Under the pieces are notes generated by a model. It saw only the letters and a program-made list of their open reading frames with translations. It was not told the origin of the DNA and made no database searches. Below, piece by piece: positions 55,400-64,000 of a stretch of 64,000 nt of DNA. The stretch comes from Caulobacter sp. (GTDB lineage Bacteria > Pseudomonadota > Alphaproteobacteria > Caulobacterales > Caulobacteraceae), in contig JAIOXZ010000010.1 of NCBI GenBank assembly GCA_021741355.1, forward strand, positions 1 to 64,000, in the 5' to 3' direction. The translations under genes were made by a program, and so were the position numbers. Positions within the stretch are counted from its first letter, which is position 1, and every line of letters starts with the position of its first letter.

Positions 55400-56236
55400 C
55401 TACGCCCGCTCCATCTCCACCACCGGCTCGGTCGCGCTCAGCCGGCCGCCGATACGGATTGGCTCGACGCGGCGGGCCAGGCCCGTGCGGTCGTCGGTCT
55501 CGACGAACACGCCGCAGACGGTCGCCGGGCCCGAGGCCGGCTGATAGCGGCCCTGGCTGATCTTGGTGGTGAACCGGCGCAGCGGCTCTTCCTTCTGGTT
55601 GCCGATGACGCTGTCGTAGTCGGCGCAGGCGCCGGCGTCGGTCTGGTAGGCCGTGCCGCCGTTGAGGATCTGGGCGTCGGCGGTCGGCACGTGGGTGTGG
55701 GTGCCCACGACGAGTGAGGCGCGGCCGTCGCAGTAGTGGCCCATGGCCATCTTCTCGGACGTGGCCTCGCAGTGCATGTCGACAATCACCGCATCGGCCA
55801 CCTGGCTCAGCGGCGCCTTGTCCAGCTCGCGGTCGGCGGCGGCGAAGGGGTCGTCCATGGCGTCCATGTGCACCCGGCCGAGCAGGTTGACGACGAAGAT
55901 GGTCTTGCCGCTCTCGGTCTGGAACAGGTGACTGCCCCGGCCCGGGGCGTCCGACAGGATCGGGTAGTTGGCCGGCCGGATCAGGCGCGGCTCGCGCACG
56001 ATGTAGGTCAGCGCTTCCTTCTGGTCCCAGCTGTGGTTGCCGAGCGTCAGGCAGTCGGCCCCGGCCTCGAACAGCTCACGCGCGGTGTTCTCGGTGATCC
56101 CGAACCCGGCGGCGGCGTTCTCGGCGTTGACGATGACAAACTCGAGGCCGAGGCGGCGGCGAAGTCCCGGCAGATGGTCGGCCAGGCCGTCGCGGCCGGA
56201 TTTGCCGACGACGTCGCCGAAGAAAGCAAAGCGCAT
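55400..56236 (-). CDS. YmdB-type metallophosphoesterase (TIGR00282 family)
   Basis: A 278-residue di-iron phosphoesterase. Metal motifs: FFGDVVGKSGRDGL, VNAENAAAGFG, GNHSWDQKEAL, DMHCEATSEKMAMGHYCDGR and VGTHTHVPTADA. The Bacillus homologue hydrolyses cyclic nucleotides and affects biofilm and sporulation. Its ATG directly abuts the TGA of the upstream cyclo-ligase gene, so the two are translationally linked. Confidence 0.93.
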   Translation of the reverse strand: MRFAFFGDVVGKSGRDGLADHLPGLRRRLGLEFVIVNAENAAAGFGITENTARELFEAGADCLTLGNHSWDQKEALTYIVREPRLIRPANYPILSDAPGRGSHLFQTESGKTIFVVNLLGRVHMDAMDDPFAAADRELDKAPLSQVADAVIVDMHCEATSEKMAMGHYCDGRASLVVGTHTHVPTADAQILNGGTAYQTDAGACADYDSVIGNQKEEPLRRFTTKISQGRYQPASGPATVCGVFVETDDRTGLARRVEPIRIGGRLSATEPVVEMERA

Positions 56237-56797
56237 TCAGGTGTCCTTTCGGACCGCTATATACCCCGCCTCGGTCAAAATCCCATCGAGCGGCTGATCA
56301 TGCGGCTCATGCGGCAGACCGGGCGTCTCCTGGCCGCTGTAGGCGAAGCCCACGGCGGGCGGCGGGTTGGGTCCGGCGCGCAGGGCGGCGAGGGTCCGGT
56401 CATAGTGGCCGCCGCCCTGTCCGAGCCGTCCGCCGGTCCGGTCGAACGCCAGCAGGGGGACGAGGATCATGTCGGGCCGCGCCTCCGCCGCCGAGGTCAG
56501 GGGCGCGGGCAGGCCGGCCAGGTCATGGGCCAGCCGCTCGCCGGGCATCCAGGCGCGGAAGGTCAGCAGGCCGTCCTCGGTCTCGACGGCGGGCAGGGCG
56601 AGCGTCCAGCCCTGCTTCGTCAGCAGGTCGCCGAGCGGCCGGGGATCGAGCTCGGCGCCCAGCGCCTTGTAGATCGCCAGCACGCCGGGCCTGCGCAGGC
56701 CCAGCGCCGCCAGCATCTCGCCGGCCTTGTCGGCCGCCATCCAGTCCGCCTCGGGGTGCTGCACCAGCAGCCCCTTGCGGCGCGCACGCGCCTCCAT
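56237..56797 (-). CDS. 5-formyltetrahydrofolate cyclo-ligase
   Basis: A 186-residue enzyme converting 5-formyl-THF to 5,10-methenyl-THF (YgfA/Fau family). The signature GRLGQGGGHYDRTLA and DMILVPLLAFDRTG are clear. In many proteobacteria this gene follows the 6S RNA gene, as it seems to here. It is separated from the RNA by repeat copy F. The start at 56797 is chosen for length. Confidence 0.92.
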   Translation of the reverse strand: MEARARRKGLLVQHPEADWMAADKAGEMLAALGLRRPGVLAIYKALGAELDPRPLGDLLTKQGWTLALPAVETEDGLLTFRAWMPGERLAHDLAGLPAPLTSAAEARPDMILVPLLAFDRTGGRLGQGGGHYDRTLAALRAGPNPPPAVGFAYSGQETPGLPHEPHDQPLDGILTEAGYIAVRKDT

Positions 56798-56843
56798 CCG
56801 GAGGGAGACTTTCTGCGAGGCTGTGACGGGATCGGTCAGCGGG

Positions 56844-56960
56844 TGCGTCCTTCGAGACGCGATCCTGAGGGATCGCTCCTCAGGATGACGCGTCGTTTGC
56901 GCTCACCCCCGTTCGTCATGGTGAGGAGCGAGCCCTCAGGCGAGCGTCTCGAACCACGCA
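56844..56960. repeat. TGCGTCCTTCGAGACGC paired repeat, copy F
   Basis: Same two-part structure as copy A, nearly identical (TGCGTCCTTCGAGACGCGAT start, GCGTCTCGAACCACGCA end). It lies between the 6S RNA candidate and the cyclo-ligase gene. Confidence 0.85.
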
Positions 56961-56966
56961 AACCAG

Positions 56967-57145
56967 AAAAGGGTGGCGGCGCCGCAAGAGCCGTGAAGGT
57001 CGGTTCTATCCCCTCGACCTGGCTAGCCAGGTGGGCGCCGAGTGCCCAACCCCACGGGGAAGGACAGGGTCAGCTCCCTTAGAGAGAATTAAGGTCGCTG
57101 GGATGTGTTGCCTTCGACGAGAGCCGCAGCAGGACCCGCCGCTCA
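56967..57145 (-). ncRNA. ssrS: 6S RNA candidate
   Basis: 6S RNA imitates an open promoter and binds sigma70 RNA polymerase. In alphaproteobacteria it lies between zapA and the cyclo-ligase gene, exactly this place and strand. The stretch folds as a long rod: AGCGGCG and CGTCGAAGG on the 5' side pair with CGCCGC and CCTTCACG on the 3' side, with an internal open region around CGACCTTAATTCTCTC and smaller hairpins such as CCTGGCTAGCCAGG. The 3' side ends CCACCCTTTT, terminator-like. The ends are estimates; no covariance search was possible. Confidence 0.7.
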
Positions 57146-57200
57146 GCAAGGTAGGGCTTCGGGGGGGGGAAAGGAAGGGCTCCGTCGGGCTTCCCCAAAA

Positions 57201-57328
57201 CCGTCATCGTCGGACTTGTTCCGACGACCCATGCGCACGCCGCGCGCCGTTCAGGGAGCCGCGCTGACCAATATCACCCTCCAGGCGCCAGAGTTCCTGG
57301 GTCGTCGGAACAAGTCCGACGATGACGG
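57201..57328. repeat. 31-bp perfect inverted repeat between 6S RNA and zapA
   Basis: CCGTCATCGTCGGACTTG...CCCA (57201-57231) and its exact complement (57298-57328) flank a 66-nt spacer. Each arm also contains a smaller palindrome TCGGACTTGTTCCGA. It ends 12 nt before the zapA stop. Confidence 0.88.
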
Positions 57329-57340
57329 CGGTGGAACGAT

Positions 57341-57667
57341 CTACCCCGCCGCGATCTTCTCGATCCGCTTGGCGGCGTTTTCCAGCGCCGCGACGGCCTT
57401 GACCTCGACCCGCGACTGATCGCCCTGCAGCCGGGTCAGCTCGGTCTGGATGTGCTGCAGTCGCAGTTTCAGGTCGGCCATCTCGTCGGCCAGCAGCAGG
57501 GCGCCCATCAGGAACAGGCGGGTCTCGCCGAGATTGCCGACATCCTGGCTGACCTGGCGGACCTGCTGGTCGAACAGCTTGGCGATCTCGATCAGATGGC
57601 GTTCCTGGCCGTCCTCGCAGCCGACGCTGTAGGGCTTGCCGTTAACCTGCACGGTGACCTGGGCCAT
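57341..57667 (-). CDS. zapA: cell division protein ZapA
   Basis: A 108-residue FtsZ-ring stabiliser. The N-terminal MAQVTVQVNGKPYSVGCEDGQE is the ZapA head; the C-terminal half is a long coiled coil (ALLLADEMADLKLRLQHIQT) that makes antiparallel dimers and tetramers. The ATG at 57667 is chosen by homology; 12 codons upstream are in frame but overlap the previous gene's end. It follows the DUF4164 gene by 4 nt. Confidence 0.93.
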   Translation of the reverse strand: MAQVTVQVNGKPYSVGCEDGQERHLIEIAKLFDQQVRQVSQDVGNLGETRLFLMGALLLADEMADLKLRLQHIQTELTRLQGDQSRVEVKAVAALENAAKRIEKIAAG

Positions 57668-57671
57668 CGGT

Positions 57672-57962
57672 CTAGCCCTCCGTGCCGGTTGCGGGTTCGT
57701 CACCCAGGGCGGCGCGAATTTCGGCGATGGCGCGGCCGAGCGCCTGCGACGCCTGGGCCCCGGCTTCTTCCAGCGCCCGTTCTCGAGCCCGGGCGGCGTC
57801 CAGTTCAGCGGCCAGCCGCGAGCGGTCCTGGTCGAACAGCCCCCCCGCTTCCGCGCCGGCTTCAGCCATCCTGTCGGACATCCGGCTCTCGAGCATCGCC
57901 ACCGCGCGCTCCAGCCGGCGCACGGCCAGGTCCAGGGCGCTTCCCTCGGCCTCTCCCGTCAT
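57672..57962 (-). CDS. DUF4164 coiled-coil protein
   Basis: A 96-residue, almost wholly helical protein (ALDLAVRRLERAVAMLESRM and RSRLAAELDAARARERALEE). It matches the small DUF4164 family that stands upstream of zapA in alphaproteobacteria, which suggests a division-related role; the function is unproven. The ATG at 57962 is chosen, as the frame upstream to 58205 crosses the promoter region of tkt. Confidence 0.8.
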   Translation of the reverse strand: MTGEAEGSALDLAVRRLERAVAMLESRMSDRMAEAGAEAGGLFDQDRSRLAAELDAARARERALEEAGAQASQALGRAIAEIRAALGDEPATGTEG

Positions 57963-58089
57963 GTTCGCGGCTCTCCTGATCGAAGTCCTTTGTATAGACC
58001 GCACCGGGGCGTGACAGGAAGGCGGGTTGAAACGATCCTTCCCACGTGCGAACGGGCGCCCATCCCTGAGCGAGTCGAGAGAGCCAAAA

Positions 58090-60057
<1,968 letters not shown>

Positions 60058-60066
60058 TTTTTTGAT

Positions 60067-60198
60067 CCGCTCATCCTCGCGGAAGCGAGGACCCAGGTTT
60101 ACGGCCGGTGCATTCATGGCGGACGCTGTTTCGCCAATCACCGCAATGAGTGGATGATCTGAAAAAACCTGGGTCCTCGCTTCCGCGAGGATGAGCGG
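60067..60198. repeat. CCGCTCATCC inverted repeat, copy 1 (tkt-purT)
   Basis: The 34-bp arm at 60067-60100 (CCGCTCATCCTCGCGGAAGC...GGTTT) has its exact complement at 60165-60198, with a 64-nt spacer. Each arm also has an internal hairpin CTCGCGGAAGCGAG. It lies between tkt and purT; a relative separates gap and pgk. Confidence 0.92.
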
Positions 60199-60216
60199 AA
60201 ATATTGGGTGTTGGAA

Positions 60217-61413
60217 ATGAAACTCGGTACGCCACTGTCTCCGTCGGCAACAAAGGTCATGCTTCTCGGCTGCGGCGAGCTCGGCAAGGAAGTGGCCATC
60301 GAGCTGCAGCGGCTGGGGGTCGAGGTGATCGGCGTCGACCGCTACGCCGACGCGCCGGCGATGCAGGTGGCCCACCGCAGCCATGTGGTGACCATGACCG
60401 ACGCGGACGCCCTGCGGGCCGTCATCGCGCTGGAAAAGCCGCACCTGATCGTGCCGGAGATCGAGGCCATCGCCACCGAGGTGCTGGCCGAGGTCGAGGC
60501 GGCGGGCGAGATCGTCTGCATCCCGACCGCCCGCGCCGCCCAGCTGACGATGAACCGCGAGGGCATCCGCCGGCTGGCGGCCGAAGAGCTCGGCCTGCCG
60601 ACCAGCCCCTACGCCTTCGCCGCCTCGCGGGAAGCGCTGGAAGCGGGCGCGCAGGCCGTCGGCTACCCCTGCTTCGTCAAGCCGGTGATGAGCAGCTCGG
60701 GCAAGGGCCAGTCCTATGTCGAGAGCGCCGCCGACATTGGCGCGGCCTGGGACTACGCCCTGTCTGCCGGCCGGGTGGAGACGGCGCTGGTGATCGTCGA
60801 GGGCCGCATCGATTTCGACTTCGAGATCACCCTGCTGACGGTCCGCTCGGTCGGCGCCGGCGGCGAGATTCAGACCTCCTTCTGTGCGCCGGTCGGCCAC
60901 CGCCAGGTCAAGGGCGACTATGTCGAGAGCTGGCAGCCCCAGGCGATGACCGCCGCCGCCCTCGCCAGCGCCCAGGACATCGCCGGCAAGGTCACCGCCG
61001 CGCTCGGCGGCCGGGGCCTGTTCGGCGTCGAGCTGTTCGTGAAGGGCGACCAGGTCTGGTTCTCCGAGGTCAGCCCGCGACCGCACGACACGGGTTTGGT
61101 CACCCTCGCCACCCAGACCCTCAGCGAGTTCGCCCTGCACGCCCGCGCGATCCTCGGCCTGCCGGTCGATGTCACCCTGCGCGAGCCGGGCGCCAGCGCG
61201 GTGATCTACGGCGGCATGGATGCGAAGGGCGTCGCCTACGAGGGCGTCGCCGAGGCCCTGTCCGGCCCCAACGTCGACCTGCGCCTGTTCGGCAAGCCCG
61301 AGGCCTTCGAACGCCGCCGCATGGGCGTGGCGCTCGCGAGAGCCGCCGACACCGACACCGCCCGCGCCAACGCCGTCGCGGCGGCGAGCAAGGTGCGAGT
61401 GGTGAGAGGCTAG
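60217..61413 (+). CDS. purT: formate-dependent GAR formyltransferase
   Basis: A 398-residue ATP-grasp enzyme of purine synthesis that uses formate instead of formyl-THF. Signatures: [30 protein letters not shown] segment ([18 protein letters not shown]), SSSGKGQS and [11 protein letters not shown]. The ATG at 60217 ([10 protein letters not shown]) is chosen; GTG and TTG codons lie just upstream in frame. It stands between tkt and gap, each bordered by a palindrome. Confidence 0.95.
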   Translation: MKLGTPLSPSATKVMLLGCGELGKEVAIELQRLGVEVIGVDRYADAPAMQVAHRSHVVTMTDADALRAVIALEKPHLIVPEIEAIATEVLAEVEAAGEIVCIPTARAAQLTMNREGIRRLAAEELGLPTSPYAFAASREALEAGAQAVGYPCFVKPVMSSSGKGQSYVESAADIGAAWDYALSAGRVETALVIVEGRIDFDFEITLLTVRSVGAGGEIQTSFCAPVGHRQVKGDYVESWQPQAMTAAALASAQDIAGKVTAALGGRGLFGVELFVKGDQVWFSEVSPRPHDTGLVTLATQTLSEFALHARAILGLPVDVTLREPGASAVIYGGMDAKGVAYEGVAEALSGPNVDLRLFGKPEAFERRRMGVALARAADTDTARANAVAAASKVRVVRG

Positions 61414-61417
61414 GACT

Positions 61418-61577
61418 TCCTCCCCTCGGAGAGGGGAGGGGGACCCTCCGGAGGAGGGGGAGGGGGCAGCGCCGGGCTCTCCGGAATGACCGGAATTCAG
61501 GACTGGGCCGCTCGCATTCGCGCCGGCCCCTCCACCACGCTCCGCGTGGTCCCCCTCTCCGCTTCGCGGAGAGGATT
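61418..61577. repeat. palindromic GC-rich intergenic repeat (CTCCCC family), purT-gap
   Basis: CTCCCCTCGGAGAGGGGAGG and GGGACCCTCCGGAGGAGG on the left face CCTCCACCACGCTCCGCGTG and CCCCCTCTCCGCTTCGCGGA on the right. The layout matches the elements at 15747 and 39789 but the sequence is more diverged and the spacer longer. The rest of the gap to the gap gene (61578-61704) holds the promoter region; no clear boxes can be assigned. Confidence 0.7.
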
Positions 61578-61704
61578 GTCTGTTTCCGTCACAATCCCTC
61601 ACCCGTTGTGACCGTCCCAATTCCCCCTGCGGGGTTGACTCCGCGGCCCCCGACCGCAAAACCCGCGCCCAATCACAAACATTGCCGCCGGGAGCGCTTC
61701 AACC

Positions 61705-62712
61705 ATGACCCTTCGCGTCGCCATCAACGGATTTGGCCGGATCGGCCGTCTGGTTCTGCGCTCGATCGCCGAGCACAACCGCACGGACATCGAGGTCGTG
61801 GCGATCAACGACCTGGGTCCGGTGGAAACCAACGCCCACCTGTTCCGCTATGACAGCGTGCACGGCCGCTTCCCCGGCACCGTGACGACCGGCGAGGACT
61901 GGATCGACATCGGCCGCGGCAAGATCAAGGTCACGGCGATCCGCAACCCGGCCGAGCTGCCCCACAAGGAGCTCAACGTCGACATCGCGTTCGAGTGCAC
62001 GGGCCTGTTTACCTCGAAGGAAAAGGCCTCCGCCCACCTGACCGCCGGCGCGAAGCGCGTGCTGGTCTCGGCCCCGGCCGAGGGCGCCGACAAGACCATC
62101 GTCTACAAGGTCAACCACGAGACCCTGACGGCCGACGACATCGTCGTCTCCAACGGCAGCTGCACCACCAACGCCCTGGCCCCCGTGGCCAAGGTGCTGA
62201 ACGACCTGTTCGGCATCGAACGCGGCTACATGACCACCATCCACGCCTACACCGGCGACCAGCCAACGCTGGATACGATGCACAGCGACCTCTACCGCGC
62301 CCGCGCGGCGGCGCTCAGCATGATCCCGACGTCCACCGGCGCGGCCAAGGCGCTGGGCCTGGTGCTGCCGGAACTGAAGGGCAAGCTGGACGGCTCCTCG
62401 ATCCGCGTGCCGACCCCCAACGTCTCGTGCGTCGACCTGAAGGTCGTGGCCTCGCGGGATGTGACGGTGGAAGAGATCAACAAGGCCCTGGTCGCGGCCT
62501 CGGAAGGCCCGATGAGCGGCGTGCTCGCGGTGACCAGCGAGCCGCTGGTCTCGATGGACCTGAACCACGTCGATGCCAGCTCGACGGCGGCCCTGAAACA
62601 GACCCAGGTCGTCGACGGCAAACTGGCCCGCGTGCTCAGCTGGTACGACAACGAATGGGGCTTCGCGACCCGCATGAGCGACACCGCTCTGGTGATAGCG
62701 AAGTTCCTGTAG
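61705..62712 (+). CDS. gap: glyceraldehyde-3-phosphate dehydrogenase
   Basis: A 335-residue glycolytic enzyme. [14 protein letters not shown] is the NAD motif; the catalytic Cys153 lies in [13 protein letters not shown] (SNASCTTN in most bacteria, a mild variation), and [12 protein letters not shown] is the usual C-terminal signature. GGGAG lies about 11 nt before the ATG at 61705. It is followed by a palindrome and then pgk. Confidence 0.97.
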   Translation: MTLRVAINGFGRIGRLVLRSIAEHNRTDIEVVAINDLGPVETNAHLFRYDSVHGRFPGTVTTGEDWIDIGRGKIKVTAIRNPAELPHKELNVDIAFECTGLFTSKEKASAHLTAGAKRVLVSAPAEGADKTIVYKVNHETLTADDIVVSNGSCTTNALAPVAKVLNDLFGIERGYMTTIHAYTGDQPTLDTMHSDLYRARAAALSMIPTSTGAAKALGLVLPELKGKLDGSSIRVPTPNVSCVDLKVVASRDVTVEEINKALVAASEGPMSGVLAVTSEPLVSMDLNHVDASSTAALKQTQVVDGKLARVLSWYDNEWGFATRMSDTALVIAKFL

Positions 62713-62720
62713 CGCCCCAA

Positions 62721-62831
62721 TTCCGCTCATCCCGGCGAAGGCCGGGACCCAGGTTTTTTCTGAGCCTCCACGGGACGGTCCGCCTGATCGCAAAAACGCC
62801 TGGGTCCCGGCCTTCGCCGGGATGAGCGGAA
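62721..62831. repeat. CCGCTCATCC inverted repeat, copy 2 (gap-pgk)
   Basis: A 33-bp arm at 62721-62753 (TTCCGCTCATCCCGGCGAAG...CCAGG) has its exact complement at 62799-62831, with a 45-nt spacer. The outer GCTCATCC...ACCCAGG sequence is the same as in copy 1, while the inner hairpin differs (CCCGGCGAAGGCCGGG). It lies 15 nt upstream of the pgk start. Confidence 0.92.
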
Positions 62832-62845
62832 AAGAGAGAATCCCA

Positions 62846-64000
62846 ATGACCTTCCGCTCCCTCGAAACCGCTGATCTCGCAGGCAAACGCGCCCTCGTGC
62901 GCGTGGACTTCAATGTGCCGATGGAGGGGGGCGTCATCACAGACGACACCCGCCTGCGCTCGGCCCTGCCGACGATCCGCCATCTCAGCAGCCGGGGGGC
63001 GAAGGTCATCCTGCTGGCCCACTTCGACCGGCCCAAGGGCAAGCGGGTTCCGGAGATGAGCCTGGCGCCTGTCGTCGCGCCGCTGTCGGTGCTGCTGGGC
63101 CAGCCGGTGCTGTTCGGCGAGGACTGCATCGGCGAGGCGGCTTTCAAGGCCGTCTCGGCGCTGGAAAACGGCGACGTGGCGGTGCTGGAAAACCTGCGCT
63201 TCCATCCGGGCGAGGAAAAGAACGACCCGGCCTTCGTCGCCGAGCTGGGCGCCATCGGCGACCTCTTCGTCAACGACGCCTTCAGCGCCGCCCACCGCGC
63301 CCATGCCTCGACCGAGGGCATCGCCCGCCTGCTGCCCGCCTACCCGGGCCTGGCCATGCGGCGAGAGCTCGACATGCTTGACGCGGCGCTCGGCAAGCCG
63401 GTCAAGCCGGTGCTGGGCATCGTCGGCGGGGCCAAGGTCTCGACCAAGCTGGACCTGCTGAACAACCTGGTGCGCAAGCTCGACCGCCTGGCCATCGGCG
63501 GCGGCATGGCCAACACCTTCCTCGCCGCCCAGGGCCACGACGTCGGCGGCTCGCTCTGCGAGCACGACCTGGGCGACACGGCCCGCGAGATCATGGCCAG
63601 CGCCAAGGCCGCCGGCTGCGAGCTGCTGCTGCCGGTCGATGTGGTGGTCGCCCGCGAGGTGAAGCCGGGCACCGCGACCCGCACCTGCGGTCTCGACGAC
63701 GTGAAGGCCGGCGACCTGATCCTCGACGCCGGTCCCGAGACGGTGAAACGCCTGCTCGCCGCCATGGACGCCAGCAAAACCCTGATCTGGAACGGCCCGC
63801 TGGGCGTGTTCGAGGTGCCGCCGTTCGACATGGCGACAGTGGCGGCCGCGAAGCACGCGGCAGCGCTGGCCGTGGCCGGCAAGCTGACCGCGGTGGCCGG
63901 GGGCGGCGACACCGTCTCGGCCCTCAACCATGCCGGCGTCGCTGACGACATGACCTTCGTCTCGACGGCGGGCGGCGCGTTCCTCGAGTGGATGGAAGGC
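62846..64000 (+). CDS. pgk: phosphoglycerate kinase (3' end outside the window)
   Basis: The first 385 codons of a glycolytic kinase that usually has about 395-400 residues; no stop is reached at the window edge. RALVRVDFNVPMEGG, LAHFDRPKGKR, ENLRFHPGEEKNDP and VGGAKVSTKLDLL are PGK signatures, and GGGDTVSAL the nucleotide-site loop. The ATG at 62846 has AGAGAGAA upstream. It follows gap, separated by a palindrome that may moderate read-through. Confidence 0.96.
   Translation, partial: MTFRSLETADLAGKRALVRVDFNVPMEGGVITDDTRLRSALPTIRHLSSRGAKVILLAHFDRPKGKRVPEMSLAPVVAPLSVLLGQPVLFGEDCIGEAAFKAVSALENGDVAVLENLRFHPGEEKNDPAFVAELGAIGDLFVNDAFSAAHRAHASTEGIARLLPAYPGLAMRRELDMLDAALGKPVKPVLGIVGGAKVSTKLDLLNNLVRKLDRLAIGGGMANTFLAAQGHDVGGSLCEHDLGDTAREIMASAKAAGCELLLPVDVVVAREVKPGTATRTCGLDDVKAGDLILDAGPETVKRLLAAMDASKTLIWNGPLGVFEVPPFDMATVAAAKHAAALAVAGKLTAVAGGGDTVSALNHAGVADDMTFVSTAGGAFLEWMEG

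Overview
The window is high-GC chromosomal DNA from an alphaproteobacterium, most probably a member of the Caulobacteraceae (Caulobacter/Phenylobacterium type; the genus cannot be fixed from the sequence alone). The evidence is the alphaproteobacterial order ybgC-tolQRAB-pal-cpoB-tilS-ftsH, rpsU divergent from a COQ9 gene, ruvCAB beside yebC and tol, a 6S RNA candidate between zapA and the 5-formyl-THF cyclo-ligase gene, the split three-gene transhydrogenase, and a very dense load of GC-rich palindromic intergenic repeats. I see no rRNA, tRNA, CRISPR array, prophage or insertion sequence.

Layout. 0.3-4.3 kb: oligopeptidase, a RelE/HigA-type toxin-antitoxin pair with its own palindromic operator, a hotdog thioesterase and an alpha/beta hydrolase. 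4.4-8.4 kb: a small cytochrome oxidase subunit IV gene, then pntAA-pntAB-(unknown membrane gene)-pntB. 8.4-10.2 kb: a small accessory patch (coiled-coil membrane protein, DUF2442/DUF4160 pair, DUF1801) with several palindromes. 10.4-14.5 kb: M23 peptidase, hydrolase, ABC-2 exporter. 14.7-18.3 kb: rpsU (apparent CTG start), COQ9, purEK, diguanylate cyclase. 18.3-22.5 kb: mostly poorly known genes and an AbgT transporter. 22.7-25.8 kb: serCA serine biosynthesis. 25.8-34.5 kb: EamA transporter, hybrid histidine kinase, exported protein, PhzF-like, thiD, sulfatase. 34.5-36.4 kb: an arsR / membrane protein / desaturase cassette bounded by a duplicated 3' piece of folP. 36.4-46.1 kb: folP, ftsH, tilS and the whole tol-pal operon. 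46.2-49.9 kb: response regulator, ruvBAC, MgtC-like protein. 50.1-57.9 kb: two tandem secreted M20 peptidases, exported repeat protein, yebC, ymdB, fau, 6S RNA, zapA. 58.0-64.0 kb: tkt, purT, gap and the start of pgk, which runs off the window.

How the genes work together: the tol-pal operon builds the trans-envelope constriction machine; ruvCAB resolves Holliday junctions; serCA and purEK/purT feed amino-acid and purine synthesis; tkt-gap-pgk form a central-carbon cluster; the pnt operon makes NADPH from the proton gradient.

The most unusual signals are (1) a 120-bp palindromic intergenic repeat sitting in frame inside tilS, adding exactly 40 codons; (2) a second palindrome that supplies the C-terminus of ruvC; (3) an unknown membrane gene translationally coupled on both sides inside the transhydrogenase operon; (4) the apparent CTG start of rpsU; (5) the folP 3' duplication that marks a cassette insertion; and (6) at least eight families of palindromic repeats, several inside operons.
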